Position numbers and translations under genes: made by a program. Positions 1 to 8,757 of a stretch of 64,000 nucleotides of DNA are shown here, in pieces. The stretch comes from an uncultured Acetatifactor sp. (GTDB lineage: Bacteria > Bacillota > Clostridia > Lachnospirales > Lachnospiraceae). Below the pieces are notes generated by a model, which was not told the origin of the DNA, ran no database searches, and saw nothing but the letters and a program-made list of their open reading frames with translations. The stretch's first letter is position 1, and each line of letters opens with the position of its first letter. Location of the stretch: the NCBI GenBank assembly GCA_910577235.1, contig CAJTMX010000005.1:62001-126000 (forward strand). Direction: 5' to 3'.

Positions 1-399
1 ATCGGGATCGAAGCTCTCAGCAGAGGGGCGAAAAAAGCGTATTTCATAGAAAACGCCAAAGAGCCGCTAAGCTGTATAGCCCATAATCTGAAATTTACCC
101 GCTTTGAGGACCGGGCCGTGGTTCTGAAACAGGACGCGGTGGCGGCCCTGTCCGGTATACGGGATGAGGAAGTGGATTTGTTTTTTCTGGACCCTCCCTA
201 CGGACAGGAGCAGGAGAGGCGGGTGCTGGAGGCCCTTGGGGGTATGCGGTATGTGACGGAGAATACCCTGATCGTGGTGGAGACGGCCAGGGACACCTCC
301 ATGGACTATGCGCGTGAACTTGGATTTTCCGTTGTCAGAGAAAAGCTTTACAAGACCAATAAACATATTTTCATCAGAAAAGAGGTAAATACCCTATGA
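1..399 (+). CDS. rsmD: 16S rRNA (guanine966-N2)-methyltransferase RsmD, 3' part
   Basis: RsmD methylates N2 of G966 (E. coli numbering) in 16S rRNA with S-adenosylmethionine during 30S assembly. The frame is open from base 1, so the gene is cut by the window edge and 132 C-terminal residues remain of a family of about 185. The family block GIEALSRGAKKAYF lies right at the edge and the catalytic DPPYG motif is encoded around 190-204. The first start codon inside the window (GTG, 118) is internal, because clear family sequence precedes it. The stop overlaps the coaD start (ATGA), the usual Firmicute rsmD-coaD coupling. Confidence 0.93.
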   Translation: MGIEALSRGAKKAYFIENAKEPLSCIAHNLKFTRFEDRAVVLKQDAVAALSGIRDEEVDLFFLDPPYGQEQERRVLEALGGMRYVTENTLIVVETARDTSMDYARELGFSVVREKLYKTNKHIFIRKEVNTL

Positions 400-881
400 A
401 GAGAGCAGTGTATCCGGGCAGTTTTGACCCCATGACTTTCGGACATCTGGACATTGTGAGGCGTGCGGCGTCCATGTTTGACGAATTAACGGTAGCAGTT
501 TTAAATAATACGCAAAAGACACCATTGTTTTCTGTGGAAGAACGTGTTAATATATTAGAGGAGGCGACTAAAGATCTGCCCAATGTCAAGATTGACAGTT
601 TCAGCGGACTGCTGATCGATTATTGCAAGGATAAGGGGTTTCAGATCGCGGTTAGGGGATTGCGGGCTATAACAGACTTTGAGTATGAACTGCAGATTGC
701 CCAGGCCAATCGTCAGATGTCCAAGGACGCTCTGGACACGATCTTTTTGACCACCAGTCTGGAATACGCGTACTTAAGTTCCACCAGCGTAAAGGAATTC
801 GCCAGTTTTAACGGGGATATAACAAAATGCGTCCCCGATTGGGAGGCGGAGCTGATTTACCAAAAATATGGTTATCGCTGA
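396..881 (+). CDS. coaD: phosphopantetheine adenylyltransferase CoaD
   Basis: CoaD transfers AMP from ATP to 4'-phosphopantetheine, the penultimate step of coenzyme A synthesis in the cytosol. The 161-residue length is normal for the family. The nucleotidyltransferase signature is present: GSFDP at residues 8-12, GH at 16-17, then RGLR-x-DFEYE in the middle and the C-terminal SSTSVKE block. The ATG overlaps the rsmD stop, so the two are probably translationally coupled. A 130-residue upstream frame in another register that runs through its 3' end is a shadow. Confidence 0.97.
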   Translation: MKRAVYPGSFDPMTFGHLDIVRRAASMFDELTVAVLNNTQKTPLFSVEERVNILEEATKDLPNVKIDSFSGLLIDYCKDKGFQIAVRGLRAITDFEYELQIAQANRQMSKDALDTIFLTTSLEYAYLSSTSVKEFASFNGDITKCVPDWEAELIYQKYGYR

Positions 882-964
882 CCGGGGCACAGAGCGCAGG
901 CGCCGGACCACCGGGGTATCCGTCGGTAACACAGCGCGGAAACCGGGTATTTATGGAGGATTAC

Positions 965-1558
965 ATGAGTAGCAGAATCGAACAGTTAATTGATGAAATC
1001 GAAGAGTATATCGACAGCTGCAAATACCAGCCGCTGTCCAGCACCAAGATCATCGTAAACAAAGAAGAGATCGATGAACTGCTGCGGGATCTGCGGATGA
1101 AGACGCCGGATGAGATCAAACGGTATCAGAAGATCATCAGCAATAAAGAAGCGATCTTGAATGACGCCCGGGCCAAAGCGGAAGCTTTGATCAACGAGGC
1201 AACGGTACATACCAACGAACTGATCAACGAGCATGAGATCATGCAGCAGGCTTATGCCCAGGCCAATGAAGTGGTGACGATGGCCTCCCAGCAGGCCCAG
1301 GATATATTGGACAATGCCACCATAGAAGCCAACAATGTTCGGGCCGCCGCCATACAGTATATGGACGATATGCTCTCCCATCTGGAGAATATCGTTTCCT
1401 CGGCAAGCCAGTCAGCCAGATCGGGATATGAGAATCTGATCGGTTCCATGAATCACTACCGGGATATCATCCAGTCAAACAGAAATGAACTGCATCCCGC
1501 AGACGACTATGAGGATGTGGTACTTCAGAATGTAGGGGATGCAGATGAGGAGCTTTAG
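965..1558 (+). CDS. hydrophilic coiled-coil protein, function unknown
   Basis: Start chosen at ATG 965 because GGAGGA ends four bases upstream; an in-frame extension reaching back into coaD lacks a ribosome site. The 197-residue product has no signal peptide or membrane segment. Residues 55-140 are rich in Ala, Glu and Gln with heptad-like spacing (repeated AxAEAL, EATVHTNELI and ASQQAQDIL stretches), suggesting a long coiled coil like DivIVA or ATP-synthase b-type stalk proteins. The tail is acidic. It sits between coaD and a cell-wall amidase, so a cell-division or envelope role is possible, but that is inference only. Confidence 0.8.
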   Translation: MSSRIEQLIDEIEEYIDSCKYQPLSSTKIIVNKEEIDELLRDLRMKTPDEIKRYQKIISNKEAILNDARAKAEALINEATVHTNELINEHEIMQQAYAQANEVVTMASQQAQDILDNATIEANNVRAAAIQYMDDMLSHLENIVSSASQSARSGYENLIGSMNHYRDIIQSNRNELHPADDYEDVVLQNVGDADEEL

Positions 1559-3038
1559 GAGAATACAAAACCGGTTTCAGGGAGAAACCGGTTTTTCTAA
1601 CTTTATTAGGATCATAGCCGTTACTTTCACCATGGGATTGTTTCTTTTTTCGGAGATGTCTGTATTAGCAGACGCCCGTGTTGCCGCCGATTCATTGGTT
1701 TTTGCTGATACATCGGTTCCTGACCGCTCTTCAGTACAGAGATTTTCCCGGTTTGCCCATCAGGACAGGGATATTGTAGTGGTGATCGATCCCGGTCATG
1801 GCGGGGATAATGAGGGAACCAAGGAGAACGGATTCTGTGAGAAAGATATGACATTGACAACGGCCCTGGCGCTGTATGACAGGCTGTCCCAATATGACGG
1901 CGTGACGGTGTATCTGACTCGGACTGACGATACAAAATTGAGTCTTGCGCAACGGGCTAAGTTTGCGCAATCCGTGGGCGCTGATTTTATGTTCAGTATT
2001 CATTACAATGCCTCGGAGAATCACGAATTGTTCGGCTCGGAAGTCTGGGTGCCGTTGACTGCCCCCTACAATGCGTATGGCTATCAGTTCGGATGCACTC
2101 TGCTGACACAGTTTCAGGAAAAGGGCTTGTTTATTCGAGGCGTAAAGACCCGCATTAACGACAGGGGGACAGATTATTACGGTATTCTGCGGGAGTCGGT
2201 GGCGCTTGGAGTTCCGGCGATACTCATCGAACACTGCCATGTGGACGAGGTCAGGGACTATCCCTACTGTGACAGCCAGGAGAAACAACAGAATTTTGGC
2301 TATGAAGACGCGGAGGCCATCGCCCGTTTCCTGGGATTGTCCAGCGAAAGTCTGGGAGTTGATCACAGCGGTGGGCCGCAAGATCCTTTTCTCCAGACTG
2401 TGTACGCCATGGATACGGATAAAGTAGTGGCATCCACACTACAGGATACCACAGCTCCGGAGATATGCGACATTGAGAAGGTTTCCGAGGATTATGAAAA
2501 TCTGGAGGCTGTTATCCAGGTGGCGGCGGCAGACTATGACAGTCCGCTGATATATTATGCCTACAGTCTGGACGGCGGAGTGACATATTCCCCCAGGCAG
2601 CCGTGGCCGGGCAGCAATACTCTTACCGGGGAATATCAGGATGTTTTTCAGGTGACACTTGAGATTCCCGAGAATATGATTCCAAGTATCCGTATCAAGG
2701 CATATAATCAGTTCGAGATAACTGCGGAAAGCAATGTGTTGGAGGGATACATGGTCTTTCGACGCCCTCAGGAGGAAGTGCCGGAAAGTGTGGAAACTAT
2801 GGGAACAGCAGTCGGTGACACGGCCTCGCAGCCGCTGGAAAGCCAGCCGGCGTCCGCTGGCGGGTGGCTGGACGGCAAGGGAGAAACATCGCCGGAAAAC
2901 TCCACACAGGGAGCCACCATTCAGAATTTCATATTGGTGAGTCTGCTGGCGGCGGCCTCTTTGGTGGCGCTGATGATGTTGATACAGATATTTCGCTCTC
3001 TGGGACGTCACAGGAACCGTCACAGAAGAAAGAAATGA
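1545..3038 (+). CDS. N-acetylmuramoyl-L-alanine amidase (Amidase_3), membrane-anchored
   Basis: Zinc amidase that cleaves the bond between N-acetylmuramic acid and L-Ala of peptidoglycan. After an N-terminal hydrophobic segment (about residues 20-44), the catalytic domain shows DPGHGG (zinc His), a GFCEKDMTL Glu, FSIHYNAS (second zinc His) and ILIEHCHVDE (catalytic Glu). A region of about 130 residues with an Ig/bacterial-repeat look follows, then a Pro/Glu/Ser linker, a C-terminal membrane helix and an Arg/Lys-rich end (RHRNRHRRKK). ATG 1545 is preferred over 1539 because AGGGG lies six bases before it. The start overlaps the previous gene. Its 3' end overlaps the convergent ylbJ-like gene. 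Confidence 0.9.
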   Translation: MRSFRRIQNRFQGETGFSNFIRIIAVTFTMGLFLFSEMSVLADARVAADSLVFADTSVPDRSSVQRFSRFAHQDRDIVVVIDPGHGGDNEGTKENGFCEKDMTLTTALALYDRLSQYDGVTVYLTRTDDTKLSLAQRAKFAQSVGADFMFSIHYNASENHELFGSEVWVPLTAPYNAYGYQFGCTLLTQFQEKGLFIRGVKTRINDRGTDYYGILRESVALGVPAILIEHCHVDEVRDYPYCDSQEKQQNFGYEDAEAIARFLGLSSESLGVDHSGGPQDPFLQTVYAMDTDKVVASTLQDTTAPEICDIEKVSEDYENLEAVIQVAAADYDSPLIYYAYSLDGGVTYSPRQPWPGSNTLTGEYQDVFQVTLEIPENMIPSIRIKAYNQFEITAESNVLEGYMVFRRPQEEVPESVETMGTAVGDTASQPLESQPASAGGWLDGKGETSPENSTQGATIQNFILVSLLAAASLVALMMLIQIFRSLGRHRNRHRRKK

Positions 3039-4054
3039 GGGAACAGACATTTCCAGCCCAAATAGTATAGGCCGGTCAGGGCTGTCAGCACCAGCTTATG
3101 GATCACATATTCTCCCAGAGGCAGATCGGTGTCGTGGATCATACTGTAGGTCTGGGCAATACAGGAAAGGCCGCCAAAGGGCAGAAGTAACAGACTGTAC
3201 AGGGGATAGTTCTGTCCCAGCCGGTACAGTCCTCCGGTGATCTCCAGCAAGGGGGCCAACAGGCTGTCCGCTCCCGGCAGGAACAGGTGGGGGATCAGGT
3301 TCAGCAGATTGAACAGGATCATATAGCCGCACAGGCTGAGAATCCCCTGTAGTCCTGACTGTACCGCATCGTCCAGGTGGGCCAGCAGGCCCGGCTGTGA
3401 CGGATTGTCCGGCGGACTCGGCTGCATCGGTTGCGCCCCGTTGTATGTGTGGATTGACACACCGTGCCACGCAGTGTCTCTCGAATGTCCCGGCAGACCG
3501 GCAGGCGGCGTAGCTCCGAAAACCCCTTTGCTTGAGCGAGAGGTTTGGCGCGGAGGCTGGGGCAGTTCCCGGAACAGGGTCCTGCGCAGCAGCATTCCGT
3601 AGAGAAGGGGAATCCCATACATGCCGATTACATAGGGCAAGATCAGTTTCCGTCCCAGCAGGGGCAGCACAAAGCTACAGAAATAGACCGGGCCGATGTT
3701 ATTGCAAAACGCCAGCAGGAATCTTGCCTCCTGCCGCTGGATCTTACCGCCCTGATACAGCTGCGCCGCAACTCTTGCTCCCATGGGAAAGCCGCAGAGA
3801 AAGCCTATGATCACCCCGTAATTTACCTCCGGCCTGCAGCGTAGCAGAGGCTTTAGGATAGGTTGAAACCATTTTCCCAGCCTGTGGGACAGTCCCATGC
3901 GGATCATCAGACCGGACAGGATCATAAAAGGCAGCAGAGAGGGGATCATCTTGGAGTACCATAGGAGGAATCCTTCCGCTGCGTAGGCTGCGGCTTGGGA
4001 GGCGTGGGTCAGGATTAGGAGGAAGAGGAGTAAAAAGCATATGGTGTATAACAT
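3020..4054 (-). CDS. ylbJ: YlbJ-like nucleoside-recognition (Gate) membrane protein
   Basis: A 344-residue polytopic membrane protein with two Gate-type halves. The first carries SLLPFMILSGL and GFLCGFPMGARV, the second ILSLCGYMILFNLL and GGLSCIAQTYS. These blocks match the sporulation integral membrane protein YlbJ family. In B. subtilis ylbJ lies directly beside coaD, as here, although in this window it is on the opposite strand. A Pro/Ser/Gln-rich loop of about 55 residues (around 165-225) separates the halves and is probably exposed and poorly conserved. Its 3' end overlaps the amidase gene by 19 bases, so the two genes converge without a terminator. Substrate is unknown. Confidence 0.82.
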   Translation of the reverse strand: MLYTICFLLLFLLILTHASQAAAYAAEGFLLWYSKMIPSLLPFMILSGLMIRMGLSHRLGKWFQPILKPLLRCRPEVNYGVIIGFLCGFPMGARVAAQLYQGGKIQRQEARFLLAFCNNIGPVYFCSFVLPLLGRKLILPYVIGMYGIPLLYGMLLRRTLFRELPQPPRQTSRSSKGVFGATPPAGLPGHSRDTAWHGVSIHTYNGAQPMQPSPPDNPSQPGLLAHLDDAVQSGLQGILSLCGYMILFNLLNLIPHLFLPGADSLLAPLLEITGGLYRLGQNYPLYSLLLLPFGGLSCIAQTYSMIHDTDLPLGEYVIHKLVLTALTGLYYLGWKCLFPHFFLL

Positions 4055-4252
4055 GGGGATGCGGCAAGTCTTTCCTTGACTGTTGGTTAAAGTATATGTG
4101 GGGATCGGGGATACAAGACCTTTTGAAGGTGATATCTATTTTTTCAGAAGTATATATCTGCTGGAAAATTGCTAATAAATATATATTGTAAATAACATAT
4201 CTTTTTTACGTAGTGGAATAACGATTAATGTATCCGATTGGGTGATAATTGT

Positions 4253-4960
4253 ATGGTTAGACTGGATAAGCTGCTGGCGGATGCAGGGACGGGGACGCGC
4301 AGTCAGGTGAAAGAGTATATTCGCAGGGGCTTTGTTACGGTGGATGGGGTGGTCTGTAAGAAGGCGGAGCAGAAGGTGAGCGGTGAGGAGCGGATCTGCT
4401 GTCAGGGACAGGCGGTGGTATATGCCCGGTATCGCTATTTTATGCTGCATAAGCCTAAGGGGGTGATCACCGCTACAAGAGATGCCAGGGAGAAGACTGT
4501 GCTGGATCTGCTAAGCGGTGTGAATACGGCGGATCTCTCACCGGTTGGACGGCTGGATAAGGATACGGAGGGGTTGCTGTTATTGACCAATGACGGGGAG
4601 CTGGCACACCGCCTTCTGTCTCCCAAGTATCATGTGGACAAATGCTATCTGGTGCGCACGGCCCGGCCTGTGGAGGCGGAGGCTCTGGCGGCTCTGGAGC
4701 AGGGGCTGGATATCGGGGACGATAAACCGACTTTGCCCGCCAGGGCAGAAGTAAACGAACAGGGGGAATTGCTGCTGACGATCCGGGAAGGGCGGTATCA
4801 TCAGGTAAAACGGATGCTGCAGGCCGTGGACAATGAAGTGCTGTATTTGAAACGCCTGTCATTTGGCAGTCTGGCATTGCCGGAAGATTTGGAGGCGGGC
4901 GCTTATCGTGCCTTGACAGAGGAGGAACAGGAGAGATTACGACATGATATTTCAAGATAA
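4253..4960 (+). CDS. pseudouridine synthase, RsuA/RluB/RluE family
   Basis: Converts specific uridines in rRNA to pseudouridine. It has an N-terminal S4 RNA-binding domain (RLDKLLADAGTGTRSQ, then GFVTVDG) and the RsuA-type catalytic domain with the HKPKGV block, the catalytic Asp in GRLDKDTEGLLLLTNDG, and the late YHQVKRML motif. ATG 4253 is chosen because GGGTGA lies seven bases upstream; a TTG 15 bases earlier is less likely. The 235-residue length is usual. Its end overlaps the HAD gene by 17 bases. The rRNA position cannot be decided between RsuA and RluB subtypes from this sequence. Confidence 0.92.
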   Translation: MVRLDKLLADAGTGTRSQVKEYIRRGFVTVDGVVCKKAEQKVSGEERICCQGQAVVYARYRYFMLHKPKGVITATRDAREKTVLDLLSGVNTADLSPVGRLDKDTEGLLLLTNDGELAHRLLSPKYHVDKCYLVRTARPVEAEALAALEQGLDIGDDKPTLPARAEVNEQGELLLTIREGRYHQVKRMLQAVDNEVLYLKRLSFGSLALPEDLEAGAYRALTEEEQERLRHDISR

Positions 4961-5624
4961 GAGGGCCTTTTTATTTGATCTGGACGGTACGCTGGTGGAT
5001 TCCATGTGGATATGGAAGAGTATAGATATAGAATATCTGGGGCGTTTCGGCCTGGAGCTGCCGGAGGATCTTGGGTCCAGTATTGAGGGCATGAGTTTTT
5101 CGGAGACGGCGCTGCATTTTAAGGAGCGATTTTCCATACCGGACTCTGTGGAGGAGATGAAAGCCGACTGGAACCGTATGGCCTGGCTAAAATACACCCG
5201 GGAAGTACCGCTGAAACCGGGAATCCGGGAGTTTTTGACTCTCTATCGCGGCAGAGGCGTGAAAATGGCGGTTGCAACCAGCAATTCCAGGGAACTGGCC
5301 GAGGCGGTGCTGGCTGCTCACGGTCTGACGGAGTTTTTTGACGCCATCGTTACAGGCTGTGAGGTGTTTCACGGAAAACCCTGGCCGGATATCTATCTGG
5401 CTGCGGCGGAAAAGCTGGGGGTAAAGGCCGGAGAATGTCTGGTGTTTGAAGATATCGTTGCCGGTATCCAGGCCGGCAAAAACGCGGGTATGCAGGTAGC
5501 CGCAGTGGAGGACGAATACTCTCTCTATCAGAGCAAAGAGAAAAAAGAAATGGCGGACTACTATATTGCCGACTATAATCTGTTGCTGGCGGAAGAGAGT
5601 GAAGGAGCGTATAATGTGGAGTGA
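4944..5624 (+). CDS. HAD-superfamily phosphatase/phosphomutase, beta-PGM-like
   Basis: A 226-residue haloacid-dehalogenase hydrolase of subfamily I. Motif I is FDLDGTLVDS (nucleophile and acid Asp), motif II the TSNS stretch, motif III the Lys in HGKPWPD, and motif IV VFEDIVAGIQAG. The helical cap between motifs I and II resembles beta-phosphoglucomutase and phosphoglycolate-phosphatase relatives. The substrate cannot be named. It overlaps both neighbours, the pseudouridine synthase before it and the YgiQ gene after it, so it is part of a tight operon and may act as a housekeeping phosphatase. Confidence 0.9.
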   Translation: MIFQDKRAFLFDLDGTLVDSMWIWKSIDIEYLGRFGLELPEDLGSSIEGMSFSETALHFKERFSIPDSVEEMKADWNRMAWLKYTREVPLKPGIREFLTLYRGRGVKMAVATSNSRELAEAVLAAHGLTEFFDAIVTGCEVFHGKPWPDIYLAAAEKLGVKAGECLVFEDIVAGIQAGKNAGMQVAAVEDEYSLYQSKEKKEMADYYIADYNLLLAEESEGAYNVE

Positions 5625-7629
5625 GGCGTTTTTACCCATATGCAAACAGGATATGGAAGACCGGGGGATAGAACAACTGGATTTTGTCTATGTTATCGGC
5701 GATGCCTATGTAGACCACCCCTCCTTTGGACACGCCATTATCAGCAGAGTGTTGGAGGCTCACGGTTATACGGTGGGTATCATATCCCAGCCCGATTGGA
5801 AGGATGAGGGCAGCATACGGATTCTTGGACGGCCCAGACTGGCATTTTTGATCTCGGCAGGCAATATGGACAGCTGTGTAAACCATTACTCCGTTTCTAA
5901 AAAAAGACGGGATACAGATGCTTACACTCCCGGCGGCGTCACGGGAAAACGGCCTGACCGTGCAACGGTAGCCTACGGCAATCTGATACGAAAGAGCTAC
6001 CGGGACATTCCCATTATCATCGGCGGGATCGAGGCCAGCCTGCGGCGCATGGCCCACTATGATTACTGGACGGACAGCTTTAAGCGTTCCGTTCTGTTGG
6101 ACAGCCAGGCGGATCTGATCTCCTACGGAATGGGGGAAAAATCCATTGTGGAGATCGCAGACGCGCTGGACAGCGGTATCGCGGTAAAAGATATTACGTT
6201 TATTCCCGGAACGGTATATAAGACAAAGGATATAAGCGCTCTGCCGGACAGCATAGAGCTCCCCTCCTATGAGGAGATGAAGGCGGACAAGAGCGCCTAT
6301 GCCCGCAGTTTTGACATACAGTACCGAAACACGGACTTTATAAACGGACGGATACTGGCGGAGCCCTATCCCCAGGGAACCTATGTGGTGCAGAATCCGC
6401 CCCAGCCGCCATTGACCACCCAGGAGATGGACGATGTGTATGCGCTGCCTTACGCCCGCACCTATCATCCCTCCTATGAGGAGGCCGGAGGAGTGCCGGC
6501 GATAGCGGAGATCAAGTTCTCCCTGATCAGCAACCGTGGGTGCTTTGGAGGATGCAGTTTTTGCGCTCTGACTTTTCATCAGGGCAGGACCGTTCAGACC
6601 AGAAGTCATGAATGCATCCTGGAGGAGGCCAGACTGTTGACCGGGGAACCGGACTTTAAGGGCTATATTCATGATGTGGGCGGTCCCACCGCCAATTTCC
6701 GGCAGCCTTCCTGTCAAAAACAACTGACCCATGGGGTGTGTCAGAACAAACAATGCCTGTATCCCAAGCCCTGCGGGAATCTGACGGTGGATCACAGCGA
6801 CTATCTGGACCTGCTGCGTAAGATACGCAGTCTGGACCGTGTAAAAAAAGTCTTTGTGCGCTCCGGCATCCGGTTTGACTATCTCATGGCGGACGCGGAC
6901 GATACTTTTTTCCGGGAATTGGTGCAGCATCACGTCAGCGGGCAGCTGAAAGTAGCGCCGGAACATATCTCAGATCAGGTGCTGCGGCGGATGGGAAAAC
7001 CGGAAAACGCGGTATATGAGCGCTTTGTGGCAAAATATAAACGGCTGAACCGGGAGCTGGGTAAGAATCAGTTTCTGGTGCCCTATCTGATGTCCTCCCA
7101 TCCGGGTTCCACATTGAAAGAGGCCGTGGAACTGGCGGAATATCTGCGGGATCTGGGGTACATGCCGGAACAGGTACAGGATTTTTACCCCACGCCCTCC
7201 ACCATATCCACGGTCATGTATTACACGGGGCTGGACCCCAGGGACCTTAAGCCCGTATATGTGTGCCGTGATCCCCATGAAAAGGCCATGCAGCGGGCGC
7301 TGATCCAATACCGCAATCCCAAGAACTATGAGTTGGTGCATGAGGCATTGACCCGGGCGGGACGAACGGATCTGATCGGCTATGACAAAAAGTGCCTGAT
7401 CCGCCCGAGAAAGAAGGCGGCTTCGGGTAAAGCCATGCCTCGGCTTACAGGCAAAGCCGCATCCCGGCCCGCAGACAAAGCCATTTCCCGGCCCGCAGGC
7501 AAAGCCGTATCACGACCCGCAGATAAAGCCGCATCCCGACCTGCAGACAGTTCGGTTCATAAAATAGACCACAAATCAGGAAGAAAAAAGAAAACGATTC
7601 GCAATATTCATAGAAAAAGATCCGATTGA
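5614..7629 (+). CDS. YgiQ family radical SAM protein with repeat tail
   Basis: A 671-residue radical-SAM protein of the YgiQ family; no reaction is firmly established. The cluster-binding motif is GCFGGCSFC (CxxxCxxC), encoded around 6538-6564. A C-rich stretch (KQLTHGVCQNKQCLYPKPCG) lies further on, typical of the family. ATG 5614 is chosen because GAAGGAG is seven bases upstream; the longer frame starting at 5566 lies inside the HAD gene. The C-terminus extends beyond the catalytic part into a Lys/Arg/Ala/Pro-rich tail with four perfect-period KAxSRPAx units, ending in a very basic GRKKKTIRNIHRKRSD end. Such a tail could bind RNA or another polyanion (inference). Confidence 0.93.
   Translation: MWSEAFLPICKQDMEDRGIEQLDFVYVIGDAYVDHPSFGHAIISRVLEAHGYTVGIISQPDWKDEGSIRILGRPRLAFLISAGNMDSCVNHYSVSKKRRDTDAYTPGGVTGKRPDRATVAYGNLIRKSYRDIPIIIGGIEASLRRMAHYDYWTDSFKRSVLLDSQADLISYGMGEKSIVEIADALDSGIAVKDITFIPGTVYKTKDISALPDSIELPSYEEMKADKSAYARSFDIQYRNTDFINGRILAEPYPQGTYVVQNPPQPPLTTQEMDDVYALPYARTYHPSYEEAGGVPAIAEIKFSLISNRGCFGGCSFCALTFHQGRTVQTRSHECILEEARLLTGEPDFKGYIHDVGGPTANFRQPSCQKQLTHGVCQNKQCLYPKPCGNLTVDHSDYLDLLRKIRSLDRVKKVFVRSGIRFDYLMADADDTFFRELVQHHVSGQLKVAPEHISDQVLRRMGKPENAVYERFVAKYKRLNRELGKNQFLVPYLMSSHPGSTLKEAVELAEYLRDLGYMPEQVQDFYPTPSTISTVMYYTGLDPRDLKPVYVCRDPHEKAMQRALIQYRNPKNYELVHEALTRAGRTDLIGYDKKCLIRPRKKAASGKAMPRLTGKAASRPADKAISRPAGKAVSRPADKAASRPADSSVHKIDHKSGRKKKTIRNIHRKRSD
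7453..7548 (+). repeat. 24-bp in-frame tandem repeat, four units
   Basis: Four consecutive 24-base units (7453, 7477, 7501, 7525) each encode KA(A/I/V)SRPA(D/G) in the tail of the YgiQ-family gene. The preceding 24 bases (KAMPRLTG) look like a degenerate fifth unit. Units differ at silent and conservative positions, so the repeat has been retained as protein for some time and is not a fresh slippage product. Confidence 0.93.
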
Positions 7630-7740
7630 CCGAATAATCAATGCGGAATCTACGAGGAGGAACCGATAAAGGGAACAGTTCGTTTTCTGCGGGACTGTTT
7701 TGGCAGTGCAAGGAATCCTGTTTACTGTGCTGACGTAATC

Positions 7741-7800
7741 TTAAAAACTTATCTATTAAAAACTTATCTATTAGAAACTTATCTATTAGAAACTGATCGT
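7741..7800 (+). repeat. 15-bp tandem repeat, four units, in intergenic DNA
   Basis: Four head-to-tail 15-base units begin at 7741, 7756, 7771 and 7786. Units one and two are identical (TTAAAAACTTATCTA), unit three has one A-to-G change, and unit four is degenerate at its end. The array fills the gap between the YgiQ gene and the SDR gene, about 40 bases upstream of the SDR start. It is AT-rich and resembles a slippage array or binding-site cluster; nothing shows which. Confidence 0.9.
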
Positions 7801-7839
7801 ATTAAAATAGAAAACATTTAAAGAAAGGATACAACCCAT

Positions 7840-8610
7840 ATGTCAAAAAATATTGTGATCATCACAGGAGCCTCTTCCGGCATCGGCATGGAGTTCGCCT
7901 TGCAGATCGACGCCCATCTGCGCAAGACAGATGAGATATGGCTGATCGCCAGAGACAGGCAGAAACTTAAGACACTGGCGGGACAGATGCGCAACAACAT
8001 TCGTGTGCTGTCTATGGATATCACCGTTCCGGCTCAGATCGACAGGCTCCGGGATATGCTGCGGGATGAGCGCTGCCATATCAGAATGCTGGTAAACAGC
8101 GCCGGGTACGGTATGATCGGAGACGTGGTGGAACTTAAACTACAGGAACAGACGGGTATGGTGCGTCTCAACTGCGAGGCCCTCACCGCCGTTACCCGCT
8201 GCTGTCTGCCCTATATGAGCAGGGGAGCCCGCATCATCCAGATGGCCTCCAGCGCCTCCTTTGTGGCCCAGCCGGGATTTGCGGTCTACGCCGCCACCAA
8301 GGCTTATGTGGACAGCTTTTCTCTGGCACTGCGGGAAGAACTGAAAAGTCGGGATATTTATGTGACCAGCGTATGTCCCGGCCCGGTAGATACGCCGTTC
8401 TTTGATATCGCGGAGCGGCACGGCAGCACTCTGTCCGTCAAAAAGCTGACGCTGGTGACGCCCGAGCGGGTTGTGACCAAGGCGCTGCGGGATGCCTGTG
8501 AAAAACGGACGCGCTCTGTGTGCAGCCTGCCCATACAGGCGTTTGAAGTCCTGTGCAAAGTTGTACCTCACCCTCTTATCACGGCGGCAATTAGGAAACT
8601 AAAGGGCTGA
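7840..8610 (+). CDS. short-chain dehydrogenase/reductase (SDR)
   Basis: A 256-residue classical SDR that oxidises or reduces an alcohol/ketone with NAD(P)(H). The Rossmann motif TGASSGIG is at residues 9-16, the NSAG motif follows near residue 87, and the catalytic Ser (MASSASFV) and YAATK (Tyr and Lys) come later. The CPGPVDTPF block after the active site is typical of short-chain reductases annotated as ketoacyl or acyl-CoA reductase relatives. AAAGAAAGG precedes the ATG. It stands alone, preceded by the 15-bp array and followed by a weak hairpin. Substrate unknown. Confidence 0.92.
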   Translation: MSKNIVIITGASSGIGMEFALQIDAHLRKTDEIWLIARDRQKLKTLAGQMRNNIRVLSMDITVPAQIDRLRDMLRDERCHIRMLVNSAGYGMIGDVVELKLQEQTGMVRLNCEALTAVTRCCLPYMSRGARIIQMASSASFVAQPGFAVYAATKAYVDSFSLALREELKSRDIYVTSVCPGPVDTPFFDIAERHGSTLSVKKLTLVTPERVVTKALRDACEKRTRSVCSLPIQAFEVLCKVVPHPLITAAIRKLKG

Positions 8611-8629
8611 TCCCATTCAAATGTCCGAC

Positions 8630-8653
8630 AGAAAATGAACCACATTTTCTTTT
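8630..8653 (+). terminator. weak AT-rich terminator-like hairpin after the SDR gene
   Basis: An AGAAAATG/CATTTTCT hairpin with a four-base loop (ACCA region) is followed directly by T residues. The stem is AT-rich and therefore weak, but position and T-run suit an intrinsic terminator 20 bases past the SDR stop. Confidence 0.4.
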
Positions 8654-8757
8654 ATATGCGTATGCAGAACGCCTAAGACGTTAGATATATTAAATACAGT
8701 TATTAGATAAGAAACTACAGATATATATGCAAAAGAAAAGTTGCAGGGAGGAATTAT

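Noticed and set aside
5632..6966. 444-codon minus-strand ORF opposite the YgiQ gene
   Set aside because: It is the antisense shadow of a well-recognised coding region.
7453..7800. CRISPR array
   Set aside because: Repeats are head-to-tail with no spacers and no cas genes nearby.
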